Assembly (NCBI GenBank): GCA_023398955.1
Contig: JAEWRL010000012.1
Coordinates: forward strand, 62,001-126,000
Origin: Pseudomonadota bacterium
Lineage (GTDB): Bacteria > Myxococcota_A > Polyangia > Polyangiales > Polyangiaceae
Direction of reading: 5' to 3'
Length of the DNA stretch: 64,000 nt
The translations under genes and the position numbers were made by a program. Position 1 is the first letter of the stretch. Each line of letters opens with the position of its first letter. Below are positions 35,184 to 43,856 of this stretch, piece after piece. The notes beneath the pieces are model-generated. The model saw nothing but the letters and a program-made list of their open reading frames with translations. It was not told where the DNA came from and made no database searches.

Positions 35184-35241
35184 GATGCGAACCGTCTTAG
35201 CTCAGTACATTCGAACACGCCTCGCGAATCCTCGAGATCCC

Positions 35242-36378
35242 ATGTCGACGAGCCGGCCTCGCCCCAACCTCTGGATGCTCCTTCTCCGCTGCTGTCTCCT
35301 GGTGAGCCTCGCCGCCAGCGCTGCACTCACCGTCGACTATCTGAATCCGACGGGAGCTTTCTGCGCCCCCGGTTCTGGTTGCGACGCCGTCCGAGACAGC
35401 AGCTACGCCATGATACTCGGCCGGGTGCCCGTTCCCGTATTGGGTGTCATCGCGTTCGCCATCGTTTTTGCCGTCTCCCTCCTTCCCAACACTCGCCTCC
35501 GCTGGGTTCTGCTTGGACCGCTTGTTTTCGCGGGAGCCGCCGTCGCTCTACTACTCATTGCCCTGCAGGCGTTCGCCATTGGGGCGTTCTGCTGGCTCTG
35601 TATGGTGACTGATGTCGCCGCGCTGGGGGCGGCAGTGGCCCTGATCATGGACGAAAGACTGCGCCGCCGCACAGATCCCGCGGTTCGCACGGTCGAAGCA
35701 CTTCCCCCTTGGGCATGGGCCGCGTTGGGTGCGGTTGCCGTGGCGGCTCCACTCGTCTGGCCCCATATTCGCCCCCGCCCTGTCGTGCCCACCGCGATTA
35801 GTCAGTTCTATGTGGCGGGGCGGGTGAACATCGTCGAGTTCGCCGACTTCCAGTGTCCATTCTGCCGCATCCTGCACACACGCATGGGATCGGTGCTTCG
35901 GGACCACGCGGGTCCGGTAAACGTCATTCGCTTGAATGCACCCCTCCCGAGCCACCCTCACGCCCGGGACGCGGCCCGTGCCGCGGTCTGCGCCGGACGA
36001 CAGGCGAAGGGGGACGAAATGGCCGATATGTTGTTCGAGACGGAGGACCTGACGAGGCCATCCATTCGCCGACTCGCGGAGATTGTGGGTCTCGACACCG
36101 ATCTCTTCGTGAGCTGTCTGACCGATCCAGCAACGGAGAAGCGGATCGACAGCGAGTTCGCGATCCTGCAGGACATAGGGTTCGAGGGGCTGCCTACGGT
36201 CTTCATCGGGCAGCAGAAGCTCGTCGGTGCTCAGCCCGAGGACGTGATCCGAGAAGCCATCCAGACCGCCTCGCAGGAGGTGCCGCGGGGCGGCATACCG
36301 GGCTATGCCTACTTGGTGCTCATCGCAACCACTGTCATCCTCGTCGTCTTCACTGGCCGGCGCTCGATCCGATCTTGA
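35242..36378 (+). CDS. VKOR-DsbA fusion: disulfide-forming membrane oxidase/thioredoxin
   Basis: 378 residues from ATG (MSTSRPRPNLWMLLLRCCLL); ATG at 35182 is an alternative start 60 bases upstream that overlaps the rnr start. A VKOR domain with four or five membrane helices has the loop pair Cys41/Cys47 in FCAPGSGCD and the active CxxC Cys117/Cys120 in FCWLC. A DsbA-type thioredoxin domain follows (about 185-345) with CxxC Cys205/Cys208 in FQCPFCRI and the cis-Pro region FEGLPTVFIG. A final membrane helix (YAYLVLIATTVILVVF) makes a C-terminal anchor. Together it should oxidise envelope proteins and pass electrons to quinone, replacing DsbA/DsbB. Confidence 0.93.
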   Translation: MSTSRPRPNLWMLLLRCCLLVSLAASAALTVDYLNPTGAFCAPGSGCDAVRDSSYAMILGRVPVPVLGVIAFAIVFAVSLLPNTRLRWVLLGPLVFAGAAVALLLIALQAFAIGAFCWLCMVTDVAALGAAVALIMDERLRRRTDPAVRTVEALPPWAWAALGAVAVAAPLVWPHIRPRPVVPTAISQFYVAGRVNIVEFADFQCPFCRILHTRMGSVLRDHAGPVNVIRLNAPLPSHPHARDAARAAVCAGRQAKGDEMADMLFETEDLTRPSIRRLAEIVGLDTDLFVSCLTDPATEKRIDSEFAILQDIGFEGLPTVFIGQQKLVGAQPEDVIREAIQTASQEVPRGGIPGYAYLVLIATTVILVVFTGRRSIRS

Positions 36379-36510
36379 GCTTGAGAGGACCAACACGCTC
36401 CTGACGAGTCACGCCGGCAGGGCCCCCGCCGAGGTGCACGGCGCCAAAGTTCTGACACACTGGCGGGCGCGGGGATAGCGCAGCGCAGCCTGGAGCGGCA
36501 TACTGGCAAG

Positions 36511-37659
36511 ATGGCCGAAGCATCGCTCTCGACTTGGGAAGGATCCGGCACCGCAGTGCCCTTCGAGGTCTTCCAACGCCTTCCGAAGACGGATCTCCAC
36601 GTGCACCTGGATGGTTCCCTGCGCTTGTCGACGATCCTCGAACTCGCTGCGGAGCAGAACGTCGAGCTGCCTGCCACGACGGAAGACGAGCTCCGCGAGG
36701 CCATCGGCTGCGGAAGAACGTTCGGGAGCCTCGTCGAGTACCTTCGCGGCTTCGAGATCACTCTTCAGGTGCTGCAAACGGCTGAGGCCCTGGAGCGGAC
36801 GGCGTTCGAGCTGGCCGAGGACGCCCATGCGGAGAACGTCCGGTACATGGAAGTGCGCTACTCGCCAATGCTTCATACACGCCGCGGCCTCAAGCTGACC
36901 ACGGTCGTCGAGGCCGTTCTAGAGGGCCTTTGGCGCGCCCGCCAAGCCTACGGCATTCACGCAAACGTCATCCTGTGCGGAATCCGCAACATATCGCCAC
37001 GTTCCTCGTACCGGATGGCAGAGCTCGCCGTAGCCTACAAGGGGAGGGGCGTCGTGGGTTTCGACCTGGCCGGGGCCGAAGCGGATAACCCAGCCAAGCA
37101 CCATCTGGACGCCTTTCGGCTGGTGCGCACGAACAATATCAACATCACTATTCACGCGGGCGAAGCGTATGGTCCCGAGTCAATCGCCCAGGCATTGCAC
37201 GTTTGCGGCGCACATCGCATCGGGCACGGTGTGCGGCTGCGCGAGAGCGGCGATCTCCTTCACTATGTCGACGACCACCGGATTCCGCTCGAGTGCTGTC
37301 CTTCGAGCAATGTGCAAACAGGGGCCGTGCTCGACCTCGGGGACCATCCACTCAAGCTCTATTTCGACCTCGGCTGCCGGGTGACCGTCAACACCGACAA
37401 CCGCCTCATCACGGACACGACGGTCTCCAAGGAGTTGTTCCTGGTTCACACGCGCCGTGGCATCCCCTTCACGGACATCAAGAAGATCATCCTCGCTGGC
37501 TTCAAGAGCTCATTTCAACCCTTCCACGAGCGCCAGACGCTCCTCCGACGGGTCGCCACCGAGCTGAAGCACTACGCAGATGATGGAACTGTCAGGCCTC
37601 CCAGTATCGTCCCCGCCGAACCAGCGATCCACAGCGTACCGCGCGACGAAAGCCTTTGA
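36511..37659 (+). CDS. add: Adenosine deaminase
   Basis: 382 residues from ATG. Purine salvage: adenosine (or deoxyadenosine) to inosine. Zinc and catalytic motifs: TDLHVHLDGSLR (27-38), ITIHAGEAYGPESI, AHRIGHGVRL, and VTVNTDNRLITDT with the metal Asp. LDG and DGS context fits adenosine rather than adenine specificity, though AMP/adenosine specificity needs assay. Full length with a short tail PSIVPAEPAIHS. Converges with the J-domain gene; the space between them contains a weak stem, CACCGC with GCGGTG (37660-37681). Confidence 0.92.
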   Translation: MAEASLSTWEGSGTAVPFEVFQRLPKTDLHVHLDGSLRLSTILELAAEQNVELPATTEDELREAIGCGRTFGSLVEYLRGFEITLQVLQTAEALERTAFELAEDAHAENVRYMEVRYSPMLHTRRGLKLTTVVEAVLEGLWRARQAYGIHANVILCGIRNISPRSSYRMAELAVAYKGRGVVGFDLAGAEADNPAKHHLDAFRLVRTNNINITIHAGEAYGPESIAQALHVCGAHRIGHGVRLRESGDLLHYVDDHRIPLECCPSSNVQTGAVLDLGDHPLKLYFDLGCRVTVNTDNRLITDTTVSKELFLVHTRRGIPFTDIKKIILAGFKSSFQPFHERQTLLRRVATELKHYADDGTVRPPSIVPAEPAIHSVPRDESL

Positions 37660-37738
37660 CACCGCCACTCCCGGCGCGGTGGGCGTGGGATCAGCACGTA
37701 GCGCTCCAGCGGTCCCGGCTTGCCGTGATATCGAAGCG

Positions 37739-38677
37739 TCAGAATGTCACGTCGCGCCGGACATCACCGGGCATCGCCGATTCGAGCGTGTCGATGGCTC
37801 CTCTGATCGCGTCAGAATCGACTGCCGGCAGCTTCACGAGAAAGCACACGTAGAGATCCCCGACATCGTTCTTTCGCTTCACGCCTTTACCCTTGAGTCG
37901 CAGTCGCTGTCCACTCTGTGTCCCCTTGGGAACCGTCAATGTTACGTCGCCGTGAGGCGTCGGAACACGCACTTTCGCGCCAGCGTAGGCCTCCCCGACC
38001 GTGATCGGCAGATCGAGGGTGAGGTCCAAACCTTCTCGCTTGAAGTGGGGATGAGGTCGAACCCTGACGGTAAGGACGAGGTCGCCAGCGGGGCCGCCCA
38101 GCGGACTCGGTGCGCCCTGTCCTGCAACACGCACTTTGTCTCCATCGCCAGCACCCGGCGGAACTCGGACGGTCACGGGCGCGCGTCCGCCGTTCACTTC
38201 TAGCTTGAGCTCCGCACCACGCAGCGCAGAGGCGAAGTCCAGCTCCACTTCACTGTTGATATCCGCACCCTTCGCTCCGACCCGGCGGCCACCGCGCCGA
38301 GGCGAGCCGGCTCCGCGAAAGAGCTCGCCGAAGAGGTCGCCAAACCCGAATGCCTCGCCGCTCCCGCCAGCGTTGCCCCCAAATCCGAACCCACCGAAGC
38401 CACCACGACCGGCAGCGTTCGTCCCGTAGGCACGCATCACCTCGGGGTCGAAGCCTTCGCGGAGCGACGCCTCTCCGAACTCGTCGTACAGCGCCCGCTT
38501 CTTCGCGTCCCCCAAGACCTGGTGGGCACGGTTGATGTCCTTGAAGCGCTGCTCGGCCCGTGCGTCATTTGGATTCCTGTCAGGGTGTAGCTGAGCAGCG
38601 AGCTTCCGGTAGGCCCGCTTGATCTCGTCTTGGCTCGCGCCGCGCGAGACACCCAGTACCTGATAAAGATCACCCAT
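37739..38677 (-). CDS. J-domain co-chaperone (DnaJ class II, CbpA-like)
   Basis: 312 residues from ATG. J domain 1-70 with the HPD motif at 31-33 (AAQLHPDRNPND), needed to stimulate DnaK. A Gly/Phe-rich region (RGGFGGFGFGGNAGGSG) comes next, then the two C-terminal beta domains (VELDFASALRGAELKLEVNG, VRVPPGAGDGDKVRVAGQGA). There is no zinc-finger Cys repeat, so it is class II rather than DnaJ proper. Last gene of the rpoZ-methyltransferase-J protein run. Confidence 0.92.
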   Translation of the reverse strand: MGDLYQVLGVSRGASQDEIKRAYRKLAAQLHPDRNPNDARAEQRFKDINRAHQVLGDAKKRALYDEFGEASLREGFDPEVMRAYGTNAAGRGGFGGFGFGGNAGGSGEAFGFGDLFGELFRGAGSPRRGGRRVGAKGADINSEVELDFASALRGAELKLEVNGGRAPVTVRVPPGAGDGDKVRVAGQGAPSPLGGPAGDLVLTVRVRPHPHFKREGLDLTLDLPITVGEAYAGAKVRVPTPHGDVTLTVPKGTQSGQRLRLKGKGVKRKNDVGDLYVCFLVKLPAVDSDAIRGAIDTLESAMPGDVRRDVTF

Positions 38678-38720
38678 GGTCGACCGAGCAAGCTAAGCCT
38701 GCCCCCCGCGGCGCGCAAGC

Positions 38721-39593
38721 TCAGAGACGGCCCTTAGCGCGGCGACAGCTGCACTCCAGCACGAGTGAATCGGCGCTGCCGTCGGGTTCCCGGCCGGCGA
38801 AATCTGCGGTCTCTCTGAGAACCTTGAAACCCCCGAACGCGAGCAGGCTTCGCATCTCGCACGGAAAGTACTGACGGTGGGTCAGGGGCACGACCCACGG
38901 CGTCCCCGTTTCCGGAAGAAACTCCATCCAGATCACAAGCAGCTGGCGCAGCGGATCGTACTCGAAGCGCTCGCGATAGCGCACCTTGATGCCAGTTTCG
39001 GGGTCGCGGAAGGAGGCGGCGGGGTAGGGCCGCTCCGGATCCCGGTCCAGGTCACCGGGGCGCGGCACGGAGTAGTCGAACGCGAACAAACCTCGGGGCC
39101 CAAGGTGCGCCGCGACGCGCCTCAAGAACGCGCCCATTTCTTCTTGGGTGTAGAGGTGCAGGACCGTATTGAAGGGCGCGAGAACCAGATCGAAAGTGCT
39201 ACGAAACCGCTGTCTGCACATGCTGCCGTGCACCAGCCTCACGCGCCGCCTCACCGCGCGATCCTCCCGGGCTAGCTTGGCTTCGAGCGCGGCCAGCATC
39301 GGCCCCGATAGGTCGACCGCAACGATCTCCTGCCCAGCTCGGGCCAAGGGGATCGTGATCCGCCCACTCCCCGCCCCGTACTCGAGCACCCGGCCGCCAT
39401 GCTTCTGCGCGAGCTCGAGATAGTAACGCACGTCGAACTCCCGGCGTGCGTAGGTCCTGTCGTAGTATCGCGGGTCCGCGTAGTGGGCGAGTGCCCCGTA
39501 GTCCCCGGCGCATCCCAACGTCTCGATGCTCAGGACTTGGGTTGCAGCCGCCCGCCCTCTCGACGCCGCGGCTGCCCGCCGGCGCGATGCCAC
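38721..39593 (-). CDS. SAM-dependent methyltransferase (class I)
   Basis: 290 residues from GTG with an AAGGA ribosome site about 7 bases upstream. Rossmann methyltransferase: motif I RVLEYGAGSGRITIPLARAG (about 68-87), acidic motif II IVAVDLSGPMLAALE, and motif IV-like FDLVLAPFNTVLHLYTQEEM, followed by LFAFDYSVPRPGDL. Substrate unknown. It starts 10 bases after rpoZ and is followed after 43 bases by the J-domain gene, so the three are likely one transcript. Confidence 0.85.
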   Translation of the reverse strand: MASRRRAAAASRGRAAATQVLSIETLGCAGDYGALAHYADPRYYDRTYARREFDVRYYLELAQKHGGRVLEYGAGSGRITIPLARAGQEIVAVDLSGPMLAALEAKLAREDRAVRRRVRLVHGSMCRQRFRSTFDLVLAPFNTVLHLYTQEEMGAFLRRVAAHLGPRGLFAFDYSVPRPGDLDRDPERPYPAASFRDPETGIKVRYRERFEYDPLRQLLVIWMEFLPETGTPWVVPLTHRQYFPCEMRSLLAFGGFKVLRETADFAGREPDGSADSLVLECSCRRAKGRL

Positions 39594-39603
39594 GAACGAT
39601 CCT

Positions 39604-39843
39604 TCAGTGCCGTCCGACGCTCAACTCGTCGATGTACTCCTGAATCGCCTCGGAGGTATCTCGGTGGTACCGAACCTTGCCTTGAGCGATCTCGCGAAGA
39701 CTCATCACGGCCGGCTTGTTCTTACCCTTGACCAGCGCTGGCTCACCTCGCATGAGGGTACGGGTTCGCTGTGCTGCCAGCACGACGAGGGCGAAACGAT
39801 TCTCTTCTTTCTCAAGACAGTCTTCGACGGTAACGCGCGCCAT
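39604..39843 (-). CDS. rpoZ: RNA polymerase omega subunit
   Basis: 79 residues from ATG, GGAG ribosome site upstream. MARVTVEDCLEKEENRFALV, then LAAQRTRTLMRGEPALV, NKPAVMSLREIAQGKV: the omega signature (RxTVEDCLxxVxNRFxLV). It supports polymerase assembly. The short hairpin CCGCTC-CGC-GAGCGG lies 12 bases upstream (39855-39869), in its leader or at the end of the R-M transcript. Confidence 0.93.
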   Translation of the reverse strand: MARVTVEDCLEKEENRFALVVLAAQRTRTLMRGEPALVKGKNKPAVMSLREIAQGKVRYHRDTSEAIQEYIDELSVGRH

Positions 39844-40007
39844 AGGCTCCTGTTCCGCTCCGCGAGCGGGGCGTGAAGCTAGCGTGACACAGCGCTGGCG
39901 GCAACCTGAACAGACGGACAGACGCGAAACAGAGCGGCGGTCCGGTACGCCAGCCTACCTGTCGCCGTCTGCTTCGGCGAGCACCAGCCACACGGAGGAC
40001 AAGCAAG

Positions 40008-40541
40008 TTAGCGCTCGAGGCTCAGCGGTGTCCTACCCGCGAGAATGACGTCCCACCACCCGAAGTGCAGGGCGAGAATGTGATCGAGCTGCCACGTCCC
40101 GGAATCGATAGCGTCGTTGTTGCGCCGGCACACGGGTAGCAGCGCCTCACCCGGCAGACAATAGGCCGCTTGCTCGGCGCTTTGCAGGAGGTGGAGCACG
40201 CCTTCGGAGAAACCCCGCCCAGCATACACCATGGCGGAAGGCATCCGCAGAGCATCGAGGTCACGCAGAGCGTACGGGATTTTCTCGTCTGCCGTTCCCG
40301 ACGAGTCTTGATACTTGCACTCCAGTGCCAGCGCATGGCGGCGCTCGGAGTCCAGTACCACGAGATCGACACGGCGCCGCTTCCCGATGATGGACGTCCC
40401 AATGCTCACCTCCTCGTAGACGGCCACCCCCCTGTCAGAATAGGCGCTGACCACGTAGCGCCCTATCAGGCGGCGGTACTCGTTCCCAGTCATCGCACGT
40501 TCCATGGTGGAGCAGACGGACCTCGGAGGGTCAATCGGCAT
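40008..40541 (-). CDS. PD-(D/E)xK nuclease, probable type II restriction endonuclease
   Basis: 177 residues from ATG at 40541 (MPIDPPRSVCSTME); the GTG at 40556 and internal ATGs are alternatives. The core is VDLVVLDSERRHALALECKY: Asp59, then Glu74-Cys75-Lys76, the spacing of the PD-(D/E)xK fold, with an N-terminal helix GNEYRRLIGRYVVSAY and EVSIGTS before it. It starts inside the last codons of a DNA methyltransferase gene on the same strand, the standard arrangement of type II restriction-modification. Small size fits. Cleavage specificity cannot be read from sequence. Confidence 0.78.
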   Translation of the reverse strand: MPIDPPRSVCSTMERAMTGNEYRRLIGRYVVSAYSDRGVAVYEEVSIGTSIIGKRRRVDLVVLDSERRHALALECKYQDSSGTADEKIPYALRDLDALRMPSAMVYAGRGFSEGVLHLLQSAEQAAYCLPGEALLPVCRRNNDAIDSGTWQLDHILALHFGWWDVILAGRTPLSLER

Positions 40542-41388
40542 CTGGCACCACCTCACTTAGGCGGTTGGCCGCAATCTCGACGGCTTCGGCGCACAGGTCG
40601 TTCCCGAGGAACTGACGCCGCAGCTCCACGGCCGCGGCGCCAACCGAGCCCGAGCCCATGAAGGGATCCACGACGAGCTCCCCAGGTCGAGTGCTCTGGG
40701 CGATCAGAACCCTGGAAACCGCGACCGGTTTTTCCGCCGGATACCCCCTGGTGACGCGGGGCACGGTGATGATGTCGCTGATGCCGAGGTCGTTGAGTTT
40801 GCGCTTACCCTTCTCGAAGAACAGAACGAACTCATAGCGAGCACGGTAGTGGTACCCCATCCCGATCCGCTGCTTGTCCCAAACGAGCGGTTTCCAGAAG
40901 CGGAACCCGGCCGCCTCGGCGAGGGGCTTGACCACGAACATGGTCTCAGCATCACAGAATAGATAAAAGTGCCTGTGGCGACGAAGAACGCGATAAACCT
41001 CGCCAAGCAGCTCTGGAAAGCGGGAGTTGGGGAAGATGGTGAACCAGGCGTTGCTCGAGGCCTTGCTGACCTTCAGGCGTGTGGTCGTCCCCACAGCTCG
41101 GTGCCTCTCGAGCGATTCGTAGGCCGGGTCAGTGATGACGAGGTCGGCGCTTTCATCTGGCAGGGCGCGCAACCAATCGACGGCGTCTTGGCCGAACAGC
41201 CCAAAACCTGGGCCAGAATGGACCGACCGTCGTGTCGGCAGCTCAGAGGAAACCACCTTTCCGGTCCGATGCCACGGCTCGCAGTTCGAGGAAAGCGGCA
41301 ATACCGATTGGAGCGGCGCTGGCGCGTTTGCCCGCTGGGCGCCCGAGAATGCATCAAAAGCCACGGGGCAACCAATACCACTGCGCAC
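40531..41388 (-). CDS. DNA methyltransferase of a type II restriction-modification system
   Basis: 285 residues from GTG (GGAGG lies about 12 bases upstream). Catalytic motif IV DPAY (87-90) comes before SAM motif I VDPFMGSGSVG (about 240-250), the order of beta-class N6-adenine or N4-cytosine enzymes. NRFPELLGEVYRVLR-like and FYLFCDAETM segments follow motif IV; the Lys/Arg-rich stretch 190-220 is the likely target-recognition region. The first 60 residues have no family feature, so the true start may be later (GTG codons near 45). It protects host DNA from the nuclease encoded directly downstream. Confidence 0.85.
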   Translation of the reverse strand: MRSGIGCPVAFDAFSGAQRANAPAPLQSVLPLSSNCEPWHRTGKVVSSELPTRRSVHSGPGFGLFGQDAVDWLRALPDESADLVITDPAYESLERHRAVGTTTRLKVSKASSNAWFTIFPNSRFPELLGEVYRVLRRHRHFYLFCDAETMFVVKPLAEAAGFRFWKPLVWDKQRIGMGYHYRARYEFVLFFEKGKRKLNDLGISDIITVPRVTRGYPAEKPVAVSRVLIAQSTRPGELVVDPFMGSGSVGAAAVELRRQFLGNDLCAEAVEIAANRLSEVVPDAD

Positions 41389-41706
41389 CTGCCCAGTGCA
41401 CCTCCAGAATCCTGCAGCTAGGACATAGTCTTACCAAACCAGCGTTGAGCCGACGCCTACACAGGATCCTGTGTAGCAGGATGTCCGTGCGGCGGGGTGA
41501 GCCGGAGTTGGCTCCGTGTGTGTCAAGGTTCCGCGTCAACCCGTCGCGTCGAGTGGCAGCGCGAACGTTAAGACCCCGATATCCCGAGCCTTTCCACAGC
41601 CTGTGGATACTCGAGGCCCTCCCTCCCTGGGCACGGTCGTCCAGAGTCCCCGGCACCGAGTAACTGCCAGCTCCACTCCGCCTGGCACGAACGATCGGGC
41701 TGCGCC
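41389..41706. other. 318-base intergenic region between divergent methyltransferase and MFS genes
   Basis: Divergent promoter region. It holds a 20-base perfect palindrome (41457-41476), a pair of short arms GGACAT (41421) and ATGTCC (41481), and a second small inverted repeat CCACAG-C-CTGTGG (41594-41606) that overlaps a single imperfect DnaA-box-like TGTGGATAC. The Arg-rich open frames crossing it look spurious. Confidence 0.55.
41457..41476. promoter_or_regulatory. 20-base perfect palindrome upstream of the methyltransferase gene, possible operator
   Basis: CTACACAGGATCCTGTGTAG is its own reverse complement over all 20 bases and is centred about 78 bases before the methyltransferase start. 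Position and symmetry fit an operator bound by a dimer; no controller (C) protein gene is adjacent. Confidence 0.6.
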
Positions 41707-43182
41707 ATGCCCTGTCCCGTGCAGGCCCTCGCAGCGCAGGAACAGCCCAAGAATAAGTGGTTGGTGATGACCACGGTTGCTGTCGGAGTTTTCTTGTCGA
41801 CCCTCGACGGCAGCATCGTCAACGTCGCTCTGCCGACGCTTGCAAGAGAGCTTCACGCTTCGTTTGCCGCCGTGCAGTGGGTCGTGCTCTCGTATCTCAT
41901 GACGCTCGTCGCCCTGATGATGACGGCGGGAAGACTAGCGGACGTCCGCGGCAAGAGGCTCCTTTACGCCGCTGGATTCGCGATCTTCACGCTGGGTTCG
42001 CTGTCCTGCGCACTGGCACCCCATGTCGTATGGCTCGTTGCCGCTCGCGTCTTGCAGGCAGTGGGAGCTTCGCTTCTCATGGCGCTGGGAGCTGCCATCG
42101 TGACAGAAGCATTTCCCCCCAAGGAGCGCGGGCGAAGCATGGGACTCGTCGGATTGATGGTCTCTCTCGGCCTGGTGTCTGGACCGACACTGGGTGGACT
42201 GATCCTCGGCAACTTCTCCTGGCAAGCGATCTTTTTCGTGAACGTACCCTTGGGTGTGCTCGGGACGTTGCTGGCGTTGCGGGTTATCCCGATCCGCGCG
42301 TTGCCAGCCCGACAACCATTTGACGTGCGCGGTGGTCTGCTTCTCGTAGTGACCCTGCTGTCGTTCCTGCTGGCGGTCACGCTCGGGCCTCGCACCTCCT
42401 GGATGTCCATGCCCATCGTGGGGCTCGCAGTGGTAGCGGCGCTCGGGCTATGCCTGTTCGTCCGCACCGAGCTCTCGAATCCCCATCCGCTCGTCGATCT
42501 GCGGATGTTCGCCAGCGCACACCTTGCGGTCAACGTCACCAGCGGTGCCATCGTCTTCGTGGCGAGCTCTGGATTGGTGCTGCTCCTGCCATTCTTCCTG
42601 CAAGACGTGCAGGGGAGATCTCCGGAAGAAGCTGGTCTGCTCCTGGTCACTGCTCCCCTCATGATGGGATTGAGCGCACCGCTCTCCGGGTGGCTCTCGG
42701 ACCGCGTCGGAACGCGGCCTCTCGCAGCGCTTGGGCTACTATTTCTGATCTTCGCGTACACTCTGATATCGGGCCTGGAGCTGAACACCTCGGGTGCCAG
42801 CTACGTCGCTAGGGTTGCTTGGCTCGGCCTAGGCATGGGGATCTTTCAGTCCCCCAACAACAGCGCGATCATGGGAGCCGTGCCGCGTGACCGCCTGGGC
42901 GTGGCGTCTGGCCTGCTGTCGCTCACACGCACGCTGGGCCAAACGACCGGAGTAGCCCTCGTCGGTGCCCTGTGGGCCGCCCTGGTCCTGGCGTTCGATC
43001 CCTCCCCGAGCAGGGATGCGATGCACGCTCCAGCGGGGTTCCAGCTGCTTGCCTTGAAGTGGACCGCTCGCGCTGTCTCTGTCCTACTGCTCGCCGCGTT
43101 GATCCTCGTTGTCGCGGATTGGCGTCGCGAACGCCACCGAATGGGGGCAGCGGTCGCCCCGGACTCCTCTGCCGCGGCCTAG
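41707..43182 (+). CDS. MFS exporter, DHA2 (EmrB/QacA) type
   Basis: 491 residues from ATG. Fourteen or so membrane segments. The start KNKWLVMTTVAVGVFLSTLD leads into IVNVALPTLARELHASFAAV, the DHA2 LDxTIVNVALP signature; motif A is GRLADVRGKRLLYAAG; later MVSLGLVSGPTLGGLI and WQAIFFVNVPLG (motif C/14-TM hallmarks). Drug or toxic-compound efflux by proton antiport is the usual family role; substrate unknown. Divergent from the restriction-modification pair. Confidence 0.9.
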   Translation: MPCPVQALAAQEQPKNKWLVMTTVAVGVFLSTLDGSIVNVALPTLARELHASFAAVQWVVLSYLMTLVALMMTAGRLADVRGKRLLYAAGFAIFTLGSLSCALAPHVVWLVAARVLQAVGASLLMALGAAIVTEAFPPKERGRSMGLVGLMVSLGLVSGPTLGGLILGNFSWQAIFFVNVPLGVLGTLLALRVIPIRALPARQPFDVRGGLLLVVTLLSFLLAVTLGPRTSWMSMPIVGLAVVAALGLCLFVRTELSNPHPLVDLRMFASAHLAVNVTSGAIVFVASSGLVLLLPFFLQDVQGRSPEEAGLLLVTAPLMMGLSAPLSGWLSDRVGTRPLAALGLLFLIFAYTLISGLELNTSGASYVARVAWLGLGMGIFQSPNNSAIMGAVPRDRLGVASGLLSLTRTLGQTTGVALVGALWAALVLAFDPSPSRDAMHAPAGFQLLALKWTARAVSVLLLAALILVVADWRRERHRMGAAVAPDSSAAA

Positions 43183-43261
43183 CGGCTGGCAAGTAGGCGC
43201 GCTCCCCTCATCGCCGGACGACACCCTCGCGGCGCATCGGCCCGATCACCGACTTGCAACG

Positions 43262-43822
43262 GTGCCCACCACGGGCAGACTAGCGGCTGTGTTTCGAGCC
43301 GTTCCCGTCATCTTGGCGGCGATCCAACTTAGCCAGCCAAACGTCGCAGAGGGAGAGGCGCGCATCATCGCGGAGGCGCTCCAGGAACAGGCTGCCGAAC
43401 ACGACTTCGATCCGCTCACCGGCGTATCTATCATCTTTCACGAGAGCAGCTTCGACTCCAGCGCCGTTTCTGAAAATGGCGAGGACTACGGCTTGGCTCA
43501 GATACGAGCGCGCTACTTGGACGCCTGCAGGTCGGATCGGAGCCCCGTCACCAACCCGAGCGCCGCGTGTCGCCGGTTCAAAAAGAGGCTCCTCGATCCA
43601 TCGTTCAACGTCAAAATGATGGCCCAGCTCATCACACAGAATCGACAGTACTGCCGACAGAAGACCGGCAGCGCGGTATTCCACCGCTGGCTTGCCAGCT
43701 ATCAGGGGCGCAACAACCCGCGCAAGAAGAGATACTGCGTACCGGGAAAGGGGACCTGGCGCGTGATCGAGTACCGACAGACCCTCATCCGACAGCTGCG
43801 AAGACGCGGCTTCCGCCTTTGA
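43262..43822 (+). CDS. Lytic transglycosylase-like peptidoglycan hydrolase
   Basis: 186 residues from GTG; the start gives MPTTGRLAAVFRAVPVILAA, a signal-like segment. The SLT fold is visible: ITG-type helix then VSIIFHESSFDSSAVSENGE with the catalytic Glu, DYGLAQIRARYL, and WLASYQGRNN with RKKRYCVPGKG. The YGLxQI pattern matches soluble lytic transglycosylases. Cys pairs (DACRSDR, AACRRFK, QYCRQK, RYCVPG) may form disulfides. It ends 34 bases before mukF and could be co-transcribed with mukFEB. Confidence 0.82.
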   Translation: MPTTGRLAAVFRAVPVILAAIQLSQPNVAEGEARIIAEALQEQAAEHDFDPLTGVSIIFHESSFDSSAVSENGEDYGLAQIRARYLDACRSDRSPVTNPSAACRRFKKRLLDPSFNVKMMAQLITQNRQYCRQKTGSAVFHRWLASYQGRNNPRKKRYCVPGKGTWRVIEYRQTLIRQLRRRGFRL

Positions 43823-43856
43823 ACCCACTGGCTCGCACCCCTTCGAGGATCGCCCT

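Noticed and set aside
34408..35241. Long upstream open frame fused to the VKOR-DsbA gene
   Set aside because: It runs antisense to ribonuclease R and has the Ser/Arg/Pro composition of high-GC shadow frames; the signal-like VKOR start is further in.
41594..41610. Origin-like DnaA box
   Set aside because: Only one imperfect TGTGGATAC-type box is present, with no cluster, no dnaA and no AT-rich unwinding element.
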